64,000 nt of DNA, from the NCBI GenBank assembly GCA_965230795.1, contig OZ246020.1, positions 3,844,001-3,908,000 of the forward strand. The letters are read 5' to 3'. The notes under the pieces are model-generated. The model saw only the letters and a list, made by a program, of their open reading frames with translations. It did no database searches and had not been told where the DNA came from. The DNA is from PZPK01 sp965230795 (GTDB lineage Bacteria > Pseudomonadota > Gammaproteobacteria > Pseudomonadales > Oleiphilaceae). Positions 26,435 to 36,161 of this stretch are shown piece by piece. Positions within the stretch are counted from its first letter, which is position 1; every line of letters begins with the position of its first letter. Both the position numbers and the translations under genes were made by a program.

Positions 26435-27180
26435 AAATTATCGCCAGCTACAGCAACAAAGGGGGCGTTGGCAAAACTGCCAGCTCGGTCAATATTGCCT
26501 ATGCGCTGGCAAAAGACGGGTACCGGACACTGCTCTGCGATCTGGACCCACAAGGTGCATCCGGTTTTTATTTTCGTATCAAGCCCTCCCGCAAGCTCAA
26601 GGAGCAGGCCTTTTTTAAAGATGTGGATCGCTTTCTAGGAGCGATACGAGGCAGCGATTTTCACAACCTGGATCTTTTACCCGCCAATATGAGTTTTCGT
26701 GATTTTGATATTTTCCTGTCGCGCATGAAGAATAGTCGCTCGCGTTTGCAGAAAGCGCTGAAGGCCGTTAAGTCAGACTATGATGTCGTCGTGCTGGACT
26801 GTCCGCCCAATATATCGCTGCTGTCGGAGAGTATCTTCAAAGCCGCTGATAAAATTCTCGTGCCGGTGATTCCCACAACCCTGTCCGAACGCACCTACGA
26901 ACAGTTGCTCGAGTTCTTTGATACGGAAGGCTACAACAGCAAAAAGCTGCTACCTTTTTTCTCTATGGTACAGCGTCAGAAAAAACTGCATCAGGACACC
27001 ATGAAGCGCATGAAGAAGCGTTATCGTCGCTTCATGAATACACCGATCCCCTTTTCCAGCGATATCGAAAAGATGGGAATTCATCGGGCACCGGTCGGCA
27101 GCTTTGCCGGAAAACGTCCCGCCGCACAGGCATATGATGCCCTCTGGCAGGAGCTAAGAGGAAAAATCGGTTTGAATTGA
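26431..27180 (+). CDS. ParA/MinD-type ATPase coupled to the CHAD gene
   Basis: 249 residues, TTG start inside the preceding stop (TTGA at 26431-26434), so translation is coupled. Deviant Walker A NKGGVGKTAS near residue 10, Walker A' CDLDPQGAS and Walker B VVVLDCPPN are intact. ParA proteins dimerise on DNA with ATP and move plasmids, chromosomes or protein cargo along the nucleoid. There is no ParB gene or parS site nearby and no plasmid or replication gene, so the cargo is probably not DNA; the CHAD partner suggests polyphosphate granules. Confidence 0.9.
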   Translation: MKIIASYSNKGGVGKTASSVNIAYALAKDGYRTLLCDLDPQGASGFYFRIKPSRKLKEQAFFKDVDRFLGAIRGSDFHNLDLLPANMSFRDFDIFLSRMKNSRSRLQKALKAVKSDYDVVVLDCPPNISLLSESIFKAADKILVPVIPTTLSERTYEQLLEFFDTEGYNSKKLLPFFSMVQRQKKLHQDTMKRMKKRYRRFMNTPIPFSSDIEKMGIHRAPVGSFAGKRPAAQAYDALWQELRGKIGLN

Positions 27181-27449
27181 CCCGGATCAGCTTACCTAAA
27201 GGTCATAGTGTGAGCATAATGTGCTAGCCTTGAAGTTGATCCTTGCAGCCCCACATGATCTGGTAGCAGACGTTTTTTAAACAGGGGACGACCAGAAATA
27301 AGAATCATAACGTTCGCAACATCAGGCAATACAATAACAAACAGCTGTATTAACGCTCCATAGAAAAATCGTAAACGTAAACTGTAAACCCAAACACTTT
27401 CAGCAATACTGCAGTACCATCATCAGCAGACAACAGGAGATTGATTGTC

Positions 27450-28106
27450 ATGGCAAAAAAGACCAAATCCAGCAAGACCGCAAACCCTGTCGAAACCTTG
27501 CGCGATAAAGGACAGGCGCTCGTCAAGGATATCAACACCAAACTCAAGAGCACCCGCAAGGAGCTTCAGGGTCAGGTGGACGACCTGAACAAACAGATCA
27601 AGAGCCTGCAGAAGGACATTAACAAGTCGGTTGAAAAAGATATCAAGAAGCCCACGATGAAGCTTATTGATCGTCTGGAAAAAAACTATCAGACGCAACT
27701 GAAGAAAATGCAAAAGGAATTCGACGATCGCCTCAGCTCGGTACATGCCCTGCAGGATAAACTTATCAGTCAGCTGCCCAAGGAAGTTGTCGAGAAACTA
27801 CATCTGAAAGAAACCAGGAAGCCCGCCGTGCGTAAACCCGCAGCAAGAAAGCCTGCTGCCAAAAAAGCTCCGGTAGCTGCGCGCAAAGCGGCACCAAAAC
27901 CAAACGTTCCCAAAACCCGCGCACCGAAGATTTCCGACATCAAGGGCATTGGTCCGGTATTGCAGAAGAAGCTGGCTGAAGCCGGTATTAAGGAAGTCTC
28001 CGATATTGCCTCTCCCTCTGCAGCGACCCAAAAAGCCCTGGAAGAATTCAAGCAAACGCGCGGTTACAACACCTGGCAGAGCCAGGCAAAAGAACTATTA
28101 AAATAA
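27450..28106 (+). CDS. Coiled-coil protein with KPAA-type tail and helix-hairpin-helix end (AlgP/PhaF-like)
   Basis: 218 residues; ATG with CAGGAG upstream. Residues 14-112 are coiled-coil (many Lys, Glu, Gln, Leu heptads). Residues 120-160 are a basic Ala-Pro tail (RKPAARKPAAKKAPV) like the histone-H1-like tails of AlgP and phasin PhaF, which bind DNA. Residues 161-215 carry a helix-hairpin-helix-like SDIKGIGPVLQKKLAEAGI. AlgP has been linked to even spacing of polyphosphate granules in Pseudomonas aeruginosa, and PhaF tethers PHA granules to the nucleoid. Being next to CHAD and ParA fits a granule-DNA linker. It is 270 bp after ParA, with room for its own promoter. Confidence 0.8.
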   Translation: MAKKTKSSKTANPVETLRDKGQALVKDINTKLKSTRKELQGQVDDLNKQIKSLQKDINKSVEKDIKKPTMKLIDRLEKNYQTQLKKMQKEFDDRLSSVHALQDKLISQLPKEVVEKLHLKETRKPAVRKPAARKPAAKKAPVAARKAAPKPNVPKTRAPKISDIKGIGPVLQKKLAEAGIKEVSDIASPSAATQKALEEFKQTRGYNTWQSQAKELLK

Positions 28107-28128
28107 GACCATTTCTGGTCAAATACAT

Positions 28129-28175
28129 AACCCAAGGTTCGCCGTTATTACTATGATCGAACCTTGGGTTTTTAT
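28129..28175 (+). terminator. Rho-independent terminator after the coiled-coil protein gene
   Basis: AACCCAAGGTTCG (28129-28141) pairs perfectly with CGAACCTTGGGTT (28158-28170) across a 16-nt loop and is followed by a TTTT-rich run. It closes the CHAD-ParA-coiled-coil unit and separates it from the LPS-core genes. Confidence 0.85.
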
Positions 28176-28208
28176 TTATTGCTTGAGCAACCTTACCTCC
28201 CTTTTACC

Positions 28209-28982
28209 ATGACTCGCCAAGCCGTCAGCGCAGTATTGATCGCCAGGAATGCTGAATCTCAGTTGCCCGCCTGTTTGCAGAGTATTGCCTGGGCTGATGA
28301 AATCATCGTGCTCGACAGTGGCAGTACCGATGCCACCGTGGCGATCGCGGAAGCCGCCGGTGCAAAAGTCTTTCAGAGTGAGGACTGGCCCGGGTTTGGC
28401 CCCCAGCGCCAAAGAGCGCAGGCTTATGCCAGTCACGACTGGATCTTTATGATCGATGTCGACGAGCGCGTTACGCCCGAACTGCAACAGAGCATTGAAG
28501 CCGTGCTGGCCAAACCCGACCCGGACCGAGTCTATCGATTCAATCGTCTGACCGATTTCTTCGGGCGCTTTATGAAAACCAGCGGTTGGTATCCCGACCG
28601 GGTTGCCCGTCTCTACCACAAGGATCGTTTCGCTTACGATAATGCCGCCGTGCATGAAAAGCTTGAGTGCCGACCTGAACAACAGGTCGATCTGAATGGG
28701 CACCTGCTGCATTTCACCACACCGTCGTACCGAAACTTTATCGAGAAGTCAGCGCGCTACGCCTGCGATTGGGCCGATGCCCGTTATGCCCGGGGAAAAC
28801 GTACATCTGTTGCCGGGATACTTGGTCATACACTGGGCACATTTCTGCGAAAGTATCTGTTGCAGCGGGGCGTGACGGAAGGACGACACGGATTTCTGCT
28901 GGCCTGCGTCTCCAGCATCTATACCTTTCACAAATACATGGCGCTATGGACGTTGCAACAGGACCCGCCGAAACCTGATTGA
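28209..28982 (+). CDS. Family 2 glycosyltransferase (WaaE/KdtX-like LPS core)
   Basis: 257 residues from the ATG at 28209; upstream frame overlaps the terminator. GT2 pattern: VLIARNAESQLPACLQSIAWADEIIVLDSGSTD at the N-terminus and DVDER as the metal-binding DxD, then GWYPDRVARLYHK and CTAGE-like features of the WaaE/LpsE group, which adds glucose to the inner core of LPS. hldE and a family 9 heptosyltransferase follow, which supports LPS-core assembly. The gap to hldE is 155 bp. Confidence 0.88.
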   Translation: MTRQAVSAVLIARNAESQLPACLQSIAWADEIIVLDSGSTDATVAIAEAAGAKVFQSEDWPGFGPQRQRAQAYASHDWIFMIDVDERVTPELQQSIEAVLAKPDPDRVYRFNRLTDFFGRFMKTSGWYPDRVARLYHKDRFAYDNAAVHEKLECRPEQQVDLNGHLLHFTTPSYRNFIEKSARYACDWADARYARGKRTSVAGILGHTLGTFLRKYLLQRGVTEGRHGFLLACVSSIYTFHKYMALWTLQQDPPKPD

Positions 28983-29137
28983 TCTTCGAGATAACTCTTT
29001 ATTCTGCAGCCACCTTCGCTGCATTTGCTGGCTGCAACCCCTCTGTATGCCCAGGCGCTTTTAAGGTAAGCTACGCGCCAATCCAAGCACTACCCCAAGT
29101 CCTGATTCACAGGCCCATGCAGGAATACAACGCGTTC

Positions 29138-30601
29138 ATGTTTGATCTCTCAGTGTTCAATCATTTATCTGACAAACATATTCTCGTGGTCGGCGATGTC
29201 ATGCTTGACCGTTACTGGCAGGGTGACTCCCAGCGCATTTCTCCGGAGGCCCCGGTTCCGGTAGTCAAAATTTCAGAACTGGATGATAAGGTCGGCGGTG
29301 CGGCCAACGTGGCTCGCAACATTGCTCACCTGGACGGAACCGTCACCTTGATGGGAATCGTCGGTGACGATGAAAACGCTGATTTGATCGATGCTATTCT
29401 GGCCAAGGAAAACATCCATTCGGCCCTGCTGCGCCAGAAAGATCAGCCCACCATCACCAAGCTACGGGTCATCTCACGACATCAGCAAGTAGTGCGTCTG
29501 GATTTCGAAGAAGCCTTTGCCGACTCGCACGCCCAAACCATCAAATCCGAGTTTGAAAAGACCGTAGATCAATATGACCTGGTGCTTTTCTCTGATTACA
29601 ACAAAGGTTCGCTCGCCTGCATCAAGGAGATGATTCAAATCGCCAGACAAAAAGGCAAACCGGTACTGGTCGATCCGAAGTCGCGCGATCTTTCCGTATA
29701 TCGGGGAGCCAGCGTAGTCACTCCCAACAAGAAAGAGTTTATTGAAGCAGGCGGCAAGGTCGAGTCGGAAATATCCATTACTGAAAGCGCACGACAAATC
29801 ATGCAAGACTGCGGGATCGATGCGATGCTACTGACTCGCAGTGAGCAGGGAATGTCGGTCATTACCGGGACCGAGAAACAGGACATGCCTGCCCAGGTAC
29901 GCGAAGTATCTGACGTCACAGGCGCCGGTGATACCGTAATCGCCACTCTCGGCGTAATGATGGCTGCTGGTTTACCCATCACCGAGGCAGCCCAGGTGGC
30001 TAACCTGGCGGCAGGCATTGTTGTCGGTAAGCTGGGCGCTGCTACCGTGTCGCCGGAAGAGCTTTATCAGGTTGCCAACCAGTTGCTGTTTGCTTCCCGC
30101 GAATGTCACTACCAAACGCCTTTTGCGGATGTGCTGCGCCACATTGAGTTTGCGCGATTGTCAGGTGAAAAAATTGTCTTTACCAATGGCTGCTTTGACA
30201 TTCTCCATGCTGGTCATGTCCGCTACCTGGAACAGGCCAAGGCATTGGGTGATCGATTGGTGGTCGCCATCAATAACGACGCATCGGTTGGCCGCCTGAA
30301 AGGTCCTTCACGCCCGGTGAACTCTCTTGAGGACAGGGCTACAATTCTGACAGCTCTGGCGAGCGTCGACTGGGTGATTCCCTTTGGTGAAATCAATGAT
30401 GATGAATATGACGATACACCTTATTGTGTCATCGAACAGATTCGTCCAGATGTACTGGTGAAAGGTGGTGACTATACCGTGGATCAGATTGTGGGTGCCG
30501 ACCTGGTGCAACAGAACGGTGGTCAGGTCGCAATCATCGAGTTTGTGGAAGGCCGTTCCACTACCCGCCTCATCGAGAAAATTCAGGGCGCGAGTAACTA
30601 G
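29138..30601 (+). CDS. hldE: Bifunctional heptose kinase/adenylyltransferase
   Basis: 487 residues from the ATG at 29138 (an ATG at 29117 would add seven). Residues 1-330 form a PfkB-type kinase (VVGDVMLDRYW, SDVTGAGDTV) that makes heptose 1,7-bisphosphate. Residues about 345-487 form the nucleotidyltransferase, with FTNGCFDILHAGHVRYL containing the HxGH-type motif. It makes ADP-D-glycero-D-manno-heptose, the donor for the LPS inner core. The heptosyltransferase gene follows after 36 bp. Confidence 0.97.
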   Translation: MFDLSVFNHLSDKHILVVGDVMLDRYWQGDSQRISPEAPVPVVKISELDDKVGGAANVARNIAHLDGTVTLMGIVGDDENADLIDAILAKENIHSALLRQKDQPTITKLRVISRHQQVVRLDFEEAFADSHAQTIKSEFEKTVDQYDLVLFSDYNKGSLACIKEMIQIARQKGKPVLVDPKSRDLSVYRGASVVTPNKKEFIEAGGKVESEISITESARQIMQDCGIDAMLLTRSEQGMSVITGTEKQDMPAQVREVSDVTGAGDTVIATLGVMMAAGLPITEAAQVANLAAGIVVGKLGAATVSPEELYQVANQLLFASRECHYQTPFADVLRHIEFARLSGEKIVFTNGCFDILHAGHVRYLEQAKALGDRLVVAINNDASVGRLKGPSRPVNSLEDRATILTALASVDWVIPFGEINDDEYDDTPYCVIEQIRPDVLVKGGDYTVDQIVGADLVQQNGGQVAIIEFVEGRSTTRLIEKIQGASN

Positions 30602-30637
30602 CCCTTTGGATTCGTCAACACCTGGAGATATTCCATC

Positions 30638-31693
30638 GTGAGCCTCGACTCCATCTGCATTCTCCGGCTTTCCGCCATCGGCGATGTGTGCAATGCGCTG
30701 GCCGCAGTACAAGCTATTCAGCGACAACATCCTAAGGCGAAGCTGACCTGGGTCATCGGTCGGATCGAGCATCAACTACTGCAAGGCATTCCGGGTATCG
30801 AGTTTGTTGTCTTCGATAAATCCAAAGGCCGGGCAGCGTTTAGGGAACTGCGGCATGCGCTGGCAGGACGGCGATTCGATGTGCTATTGCATATGCAGGT
30901 CGCACTGCGTGCCAACTGGGTGGCTCACCAGATTCGGGCACACCGCAAGATTGGTTTCGACAAAGAACGCTCCAAGGAATTCCATTCCCTGTTCATCAAT
31001 GAGCGCATTAAGCCTCAATCGCGTGCCCATGTGCTGGAAGGTTTTTATGCTTTTGCCGAAGCCCTGCAGGTACCGACAGATGCGATCGAGAATGCACAGT
31101 GGGACTTTCATCTCAGTGACGCTGAATGCGCATTGGCCAGGGAACAGATACCGGATCACTCGCCAACTTTGGTCATCACGCCTGCCGCCAGCAAAACCGA
31201 ACGCAATTGGTTGCCGGAGCGATATGCTGCGCTCTGTGACTACGCGTTCAGCAAAGGCTTTCATGTGATGCTGTGCGGCAGTCCCGCCGAACATGAACGT
31301 CAACTTGGCCAGGCCATCGAGAAGGCAAGCACATGCCAGCTGATCAACCTGATCGGACACACATCGTTGCGACAACTGCTGGCCATTCTTGGCAGAGCCG
31401 ATGCTGTGGTCGCTCCGGATACCGGCCCTGCCCACATGGCCAACGCCATGGGAACACCAGTGCTGGGACTCTACGCCCATTCCAATCCCGACCGAACCGG
31501 CCCTTACCACTCCCGCAACTATGTTGTCAGTACTTATTCAGACCTGTTAAAAGCTCAATATGGAAAATCTGTTGAAGCGCTGCCCTGGGGAACGCGTGTA
31601 AAGGGTAGCGAACTGATGGCAACGATCAGTCAGGATTGCGCCAAGGCGACACTGGATCGCATGATTCAGGACTTCAATCTCCTGCATGCCTGA
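30638..31693 (+). CDS. ADP-heptose:LPS heptosyltransferase, family 9
   Basis: 351 residues, GTG start with GGAGATATT upstream. N-terminal RLSAIGDVCNALAAVQAI and C-terminal APDTGPAHMANAMGTPVLGLYAHSNP are the family 9 hallmarks. It transfers heptose from ADP-heptose to the Kdo-lipid A or growing inner core at the inner membrane face. Which of heptosyltransferase I, II or III cannot be told from sequence alone. Confidence 0.92.
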   Translation: MSLDSICILRLSAIGDVCNALAAVQAIQRQHPKAKLTWVIGRIEHQLLQGIPGIEFVVFDKSKGRAAFRELRHALAGRRFDVLLHMQVALRANWVAHQIRAHRKIGFDKERSKEFHSLFINERIKPQSRAHVLEGFYAFAEALQVPTDAIENAQWDFHLSDAECALAREQIPDHSPTLVITPAASKTERNWLPERYAALCDYAFSKGFHVMLCGSPAEHERQLGQAIEKASTCQLINLIGHTSLRQLLAILGRADAVVAPDTGPAHMANAMGTPVLGLYAHSNPDRTGPYHSRNYVVSTYSDLLKAQYGKSVEALPWGTRVKGSELMATISQDCAKATLDRMIQDFNLLHA

Positions 31694-31722
31694 GATGTAT
31701 TCAAACGAAAAGTGAGACCCTC

Positions 31723-32445
31723 GTGGATCTTATTATTTGGCTAATGACTGCCATCAGCCTGCTGATTGGCTGCTGGATCCAGACTGCTCTGGGCTTCGGC
31801 CTGGCCGTCTTCGCTGCACCCATTATCGTCATGCTTAAACCGGAATGGGTGCCGGTTTTGCTGACCTCGATGGCCTTGGTAATCAGCATACTGAACAGCT
31901 GGAATCAGCGGGCCGGGATTGAACTAAAAGAGTTAAGACTCGCTTTTTTTACCCGTGTTCCCGGAACCGTTTTGGGAGCCTGGTTACTGGTTCAGATGAA
32001 CACCGCTTGGCTCCAGGTGACGGTCGCTCTTTGCGTGCTGATGGCCGTCCTGATTTCCTGGCTAGGCAAACAGTTTGAATACAGCCCGGGACGACTCGGA
32101 ATTGCCGCCTTCGTTTCCGGCATCATGGGAACGACCACTTCCATTGGCGGCCCACCCATGGCACTGGTCATGCAACACGGACGTCCCCAGACTGTGAGGG
32201 CCAATCTGTCGCTCTACTTCACCTACAGCTGCTTCTTGAGTCTGATCAGTTATGTCTGGATTGGACGCATCGACGTGAACATCCTCATTGATGCAGGCAG
32301 CTTTGTTCCCGTCTGCCTGCTGGGCTTTTATTGGGGTATCAAAGCGAGAGGCTATGTGGATGCGGGCCGATTCCGACCCCTGTTACTGTGGCTATGTGGT
32401 GGCGCCGGCAGCGTGGCGTTGATCGGTGCGCTTTGGAAGGTCTGA
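31723..32445 (+). CDS. TauE/SafE family membrane permease
   Basis: About 240 residues from the GTG at 31723 (GTGAG upstream); a later ATG at 31744 is possible. Six or more hydrophobic segments. The motifs IGCWIQTALGFGLAVFAAPI and GIMGTTTSIGGPPMALVMQ are two related repeats typical of this family, which exports sulfite, taurine-derived or organic anions. Convergent with the next glycosyltransferase gene and separated by only 20 bases. Confidence 0.85.
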   Translation: MDLIIWLMTAISLLIGCWIQTALGFGLAVFAAPIIVMLKPEWVPVLLTSMALVISILNSWNQRAGIELKELRLAFFTRVPGTVLGAWLLVQMNTAWLQVTVALCVLMAVLISWLGKQFEYSPGRLGIAAFVSGIMGTTTSIGGPPMALVMQHGRPQTVRANLSLYFTYSCFLSLISYVWIGRIDVNILIDAGSFVPVCLLGFYWGIKARGYVDAGRFRPLLLWLCGGAGSVALIGALWKV

Positions 32446-32465
32446 CAAAGTATCCTTGGTGGCTG

Positions 32466-33566
32466 TCATGCCTTCTCGTTTACCAGTCGTTCAAGAAATG
32501 CTTTGGTTTCCACTGCGGATTGTTCTGTATTGAAATCCCTGGCAATACGTTCGCGCGCCTTGCGACCCATCTCCTCACAAAAAGCCGGATCACGCCAAAG
32601 CTTCTCGATGGCCACTGCTATCCCGCGATCATCACCGGGTTGCACCACAATTCCGCTTTCTCCATCTACTACCAATTCAGCACTGCCCCCGGTATCGGAC
32701 ACAATGGGCGCCACACCATAGGCCATGGCTTCGATGACCGTCTTGGGCAAACCCTCGCGCTTCAATGACGGCAATACGGAGGCTTGGCAGGCCGCGATAA
32801 TTGCCGGAGCGTCCTTGCGATATCCCGCCACATGTATTCGATCTTTCATGGGGCTGGCATCAATCAAAGACTTGATATGTTCACTATCCATACCGCCGCC
32901 CACGAGCAAGAAATGTATATTGGAATCCTGAGGTAGAGAATGGGATGCCTGCAAGAGTACAGGCAAGCCTTTGCGAGGACGATCGTTGGCCACGCAACCC
33001 ACCACAAATGCATCACCAGGAATACCAAATTGTGACAGATCCGCAGGTTCATCCTGATACCAGTCCAGAGAGTGTCCCTTGTAGATGGTCACCACCTTGT
33101 CTTTGGGCAAATAAACATGCTTGTGCAGATCATCCCGCACTGCGTTCGCCACACAGGAAATACCGTTAAGCCGCGGATGCAAATGTGTTAAATAACATGT
33201 GGGATCATAGCGATAAATATTACCGGTCTGACCACGATAGCTGACCATCACAGGAGGCAAACCAATTGCTGCAAACAGACCGTTGGTGATGGCGCGATTA
33301 TTGAACATATAGACCGCATCGTAATTGCCTTGTTTGAGTTCGGCACGAATGCGTTTCACCGCCGACCACTGAAACTTCTTCTCGGGATGAAAGTCGATGA
33401 TCTTAACCCCATGCTCCCGAAAACGAGGTACATATTCCGCATAGCCCTGAGTCATCAGGGTGACATCAACGCCGAGCTTAACCAGCCCGATGAAAATCTC
33501 TCCCTCGGGACGAACACTGTTCCAGGAGTCTCGATAAGAACTAATGATGAGAAGCTTTAAAGCCAT
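32466..33566 (-). CDS. Family 4 glycosyltransferase
   Basis: 366 residues, GT-B fold. The C-terminal half carries REGLPKTVIEAMAYG with the E-x7-E retaining-glycosyltransferase signature, and VSDTGGSAELVVDGESG follows. GCVANDRPRKGLPVLLQA marks the start of the nucleotide-sugar domain. The acceptor and sugar cannot be assigned. It starts a minus-strand block of three glycosyltransferases in the LPS-core region. Confidence 0.9.
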   Translation of the reverse strand: MALKLLIISSYRDSWNSVRPEGEIFIGLVKLGVDVTLMTQGYAEYVPRFREHGVKIIDFHPEKKFQWSAVKRIRAELKQGNYDAVYMFNNRAITNGLFAAIGLPPVMVSYRGQTGNIYRYDPTCYLTHLHPRLNGISCVANAVRDDLHKHVYLPKDKVVTIYKGHSLDWYQDEPADLSQFGIPGDAFVVGCVANDRPRKGLPVLLQASHSLPQDSNIHFLLVGGGMDSEHIKSLIDASPMKDRIHVAGYRKDAPAIIAACQASVLPSLKREGLPKTVIEAMAYGVAPIVSDTGGSAELVVDGESGIVVQPGDDRGIAVAIEKLWRDPAFCEEMGRKARERIARDFNTEQSAVETKAFLERLVNEKA

Positions 33567-33682
33567 AAGATGCTGCGCCTGCTCCAGGGATAAATCCAGA
33601 GAGCTTTGGAAATTGAATCAGAAATTTGCGGCGCAAGTGTACTACAAATTCAGCACCGGATCTGGCCAATCAAGCTAAAAGG

Positions 33683-34789
33683 CTATACCGCGACAGCGAG
33701 ATTAAGTGACTCCAGTAACTGCAGCAGTTTTTGATTCTGTTTTGCTGTCGTGTATTGAAGAGCCGCTTTCCTGTTCATGGCTCCGATTTCCTTCCTCAGG
33801 ACCTGATTATCAAGCAATGCCCGAACCTTTTCCTGAAACTCTCTGCTATCAAGTTTATCGAGAATAAAATCCCGTGATGCGCCTTCGAGTATTTCCGAGG
33901 CCCCTACCTGATTATGGACAATGACCGGCTTTTCAAAGTACATGGCTTCCGCGACGCTACGACCGTATTCTTCTATATGCGCAGGCAGGGCAAAAATATC
34001 AATCAGACCATAGTAATCTGCTACCGAGTCACTGGACGGCAGAAAGGACACGGGGTGTTTACTTTGCTGCGCAATAAGCTCATACGGCTCGGTACTGCTG
34101 CCACCGGCCACTACAATATGCATCTCTTTATCGGTCGGTAACTGCCCAAGAGACTTCAGAAAAAAATCAACATTGCGCTTGCGAAAATCACCAGAGGTAA
34201 TCAGGCCCACAACCACTGCCGAGGGCGATATCCCGAACTGTTCACGTACGCCGCTTCGTGGCTCCGCGAAATGGTTTTCATCAAAGCACGGGTAGATCAC
34301 TTCCAAACGTTTGTCCTGGAGCCCGAAGCGCTGTGTTAAGTCGGCTTTCATCAGTTCTGAATTGCACACTAACACATCAAATTTTTTCGCTTTCAATATC
34401 ATCTCGTGCATACGACCCACGTCATCACTGGCGGGAAGCGGCTCACCAAAAATTTTCTCATGAGCCAGGTGCACACAGTTGTGGATATAACAAATATCCT
34501 GCTCGATGATATTGCCGTGGCCGATCACCAGGTCAGGTCGGGACTTCTTTATCACCCGAGCTGCGGCCCGATCAAAATGTTTGCGTCGATAGAAGCCCTT
34601 GATGGGCCAGCGAAAAGTTTTGTGTAACTGCGCCCCATTTGCCTCGATCAATTTCCGGTTGGCTTTTTCGCTGATGACCTCGACCTGCCAGCCCATTGAT
34701 CGAAACAAGCCCACCTCGGAAATCACCTTCCGCGCCACTCCGGAACGCAAGGCTTTCAGGTCTTTCTGCACTATTGCAGTTTTTTTCAC
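33683..34789 (-). CDS. Family 4 glycosyltransferase
   Basis: 368 residues, GTG start with AAGGAG nine bases upstream. The C-terminal domain shows SGDFRKRNVDFFLKSL and EEYGRSVAEAMYFEKPVI, a family 4 signature. The N-terminal half has GHGNIIEQDICYIHNCVHLAHE, seen in hexosyltransferases such as WaaG-like enzymes. A LPS-core role is likely from context. Confidence 0.88.
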   Translation of the reverse strand: MKKTAIVQKDLKALRSGVARKVISEVGLFRSMGWQVEVISEKANRKLIEANGAQLHKTFRWPIKGFYRRKHFDRAAARVIKKSRPDLVIGHGNIIEQDICYIHNCVHLAHEKIFGEPLPASDDVGRMHEMILKAKKFDVLVCNSELMKADLTQRFGLQDKRLEVIYPCFDENHFAEPRSGVREQFGISPSAVVVGLITSGDFRKRNVDFFLKSLGQLPTDKEMHIVVAGGSSTEPYELIAQQSKHPVSFLPSSDSVADYYGLIDIFALPAHIEEYGRSVAEAMYFEKPVIVHNQVGASEILEGASRDFILDKLDSREFQEKVRALLDNQVLRKEIGAMNRKAALQYTTAKQNQKLLQLLESLNLAVAV

Positions 34790-34910
34790 AACGGGGTGCT
34801 CCTTGATACGTTATTACATCGTCCGACAAGACCAGTAAATATTGCAGGCATTTAATTCAGCCTCAAACAATTAGCCCTGTGCAGCCTGCGCTAGTCTCGA
34901 TAACAAGCCC

Positions 34911-35855
34911 CTAAATGCGGGCTTTATTTTTAAGTTCTTCAGGAAAGCCATGAAACAGCCGGCACTGTTTTAGCTTTTTTCGCAGGGATAAATAGTGCCG
35001 GTAACGGTTTTTAGGCGAATCATCCGCAGGCCTGCTGCCAGACCACTGGCTTTTACGGAGGTAGGCATCATAAAAAACTTTGTATGGATTAAAACAATCC
35101 CAGAGCCAGGGTTTTTGTCGTCCAATAAAATGAACTATACCCGGACGTTTCGTCGCTGCAAGCAAGTCTTCGGGACTGTAGCCACAGCCATCTGAATATT
35201 TCTTGATCACTCCGAAAACATCCGCTTGCAGATTCCATTTCAACGGCAGCTTTTTCCAGTTGCCGGAGTAAATGGAGTTCAATGCACATTGATCCATAAA
35301 GGTAATAACATCTTTGTGCTCGGCAATATAAGCAAGGGTTCTGGAGAGCACATCCTGCTCACGCCAATAGGTAACATCTATCATCAGGATACCCGCATTA
35401 AAATAGTCCTGACGATCAAATCCCATCTTTTTACAGGCCTTTGGCGACAGGTTTTCAATTGCCGCCAGAGGCTTGCCTTCCATATCACAGTCCCAGAGTA
35501 CTGCGATGTCATCCAACACGATAATGTCAGAGTCCAGATAAATAACCTTTTCCACATCCGCGGGCAGATAGCGCCCGAGAGCCAGACGCTGCAGGGAAGA
35601 CAGGCCATAGCGCCCCCGGGGCATCCCATCGAAAATGGAATCAGTCGGGGTCAGGAAGGTCAGCTGCGCAGCCTCCGCTTCTACGGTCTTACGCAATTTT
35701 GTCTTATTGGATTCGGAGATACCGCTATCGATCAAATACAGGTGCAAGCGCTCAACCGCGCTCGTATTCCGAATAATGGATTCATAGACCACACCGACAT
35801 GTTGTGAATACTTGTCATCGCAACTAGCGATAATATTAATTGGCTGTCTCAACAC
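34911..35855 (-). CDS. Family 8 glycosyltransferase
   Basis: 314 residues, GTG start (TTG next in frame). Motifs NIIASCDDKYSQHVGVVYESII and VIYLDSDIIVLDD (DxD) identify family 8 (LPS galactosyl/glucosyltransferase, retaining, GT-A). DYFNAGILMIDVTYWRE and IVHFIGRQKPW complete it. The gene at 36550 is a divergently transcribed paralog. Confidence 0.9.
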   Translation of the reverse strand: MLRQPINIIASCDDKYSQHVGVVYESIIRNTSAVERLHLYLIDSGISESNKTKLRKTVEAEAAQLTFLTPTDSIFDGMPRGRYGLSSLQRLALGRYLPADVEKVIYLDSDIIVLDDIAVLWDCDMEGKPLAAIENLSPKACKKMGFDRQDYFNAGILMIDVTYWREQDVLSRTLAYIAEHKDVITFMDQCALNSIYSGNWKKLPLKWNLQADVFGVIKKYSDGCGYSPEDLLAATKRPGIVHFIGRQKPWLWDCFNPYKVFYDAYLRKSQWSGSRPADDSPKNRYRHYLSLRKKLKQCRLFHGFPEELKNKARI

Positions 35856-36161
35856 ATACTCACTTCGTTATCCAAAACTTTTATCCTCTATCCACCAGCC
35901 TTTTTGCACCATATCGCAACAAAACTATTTCGAATAACGATGTGGCACCATCAGAAGGTGGAAAAACCGAATCTATTGTAGCGGGATTGGCAAACGAACG
36001 GCGAATGAAAAGTTGGTTTGTGGAAGCATTTTGATAGACTAGCCGCCTTGGGGTTCTCTTTTCTAAAACTGTGGCAAACAGGCAATTGGTCGCATCGAAT
36101 ATACTTTGCATAGAATCGTCAGTTTTCATCAACCTTCACAAAGCTCAGCTCAGGCATTTTC
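35856..36161. other. Intergenic region without recognised feature
   Basis: 306 bases between divergent genes, AT-richer than the surroundings. No convincing ORF, hairpin or repeat was seen; it must hold at least two promoters. Confidence 0.5.

Noticed and set aside
26431..27180. Plasmid partition system (ParA)
   Set aside because: No ParB, parS-like repeats or replication genes; the ParA gene is coupled to a CHAD gene.
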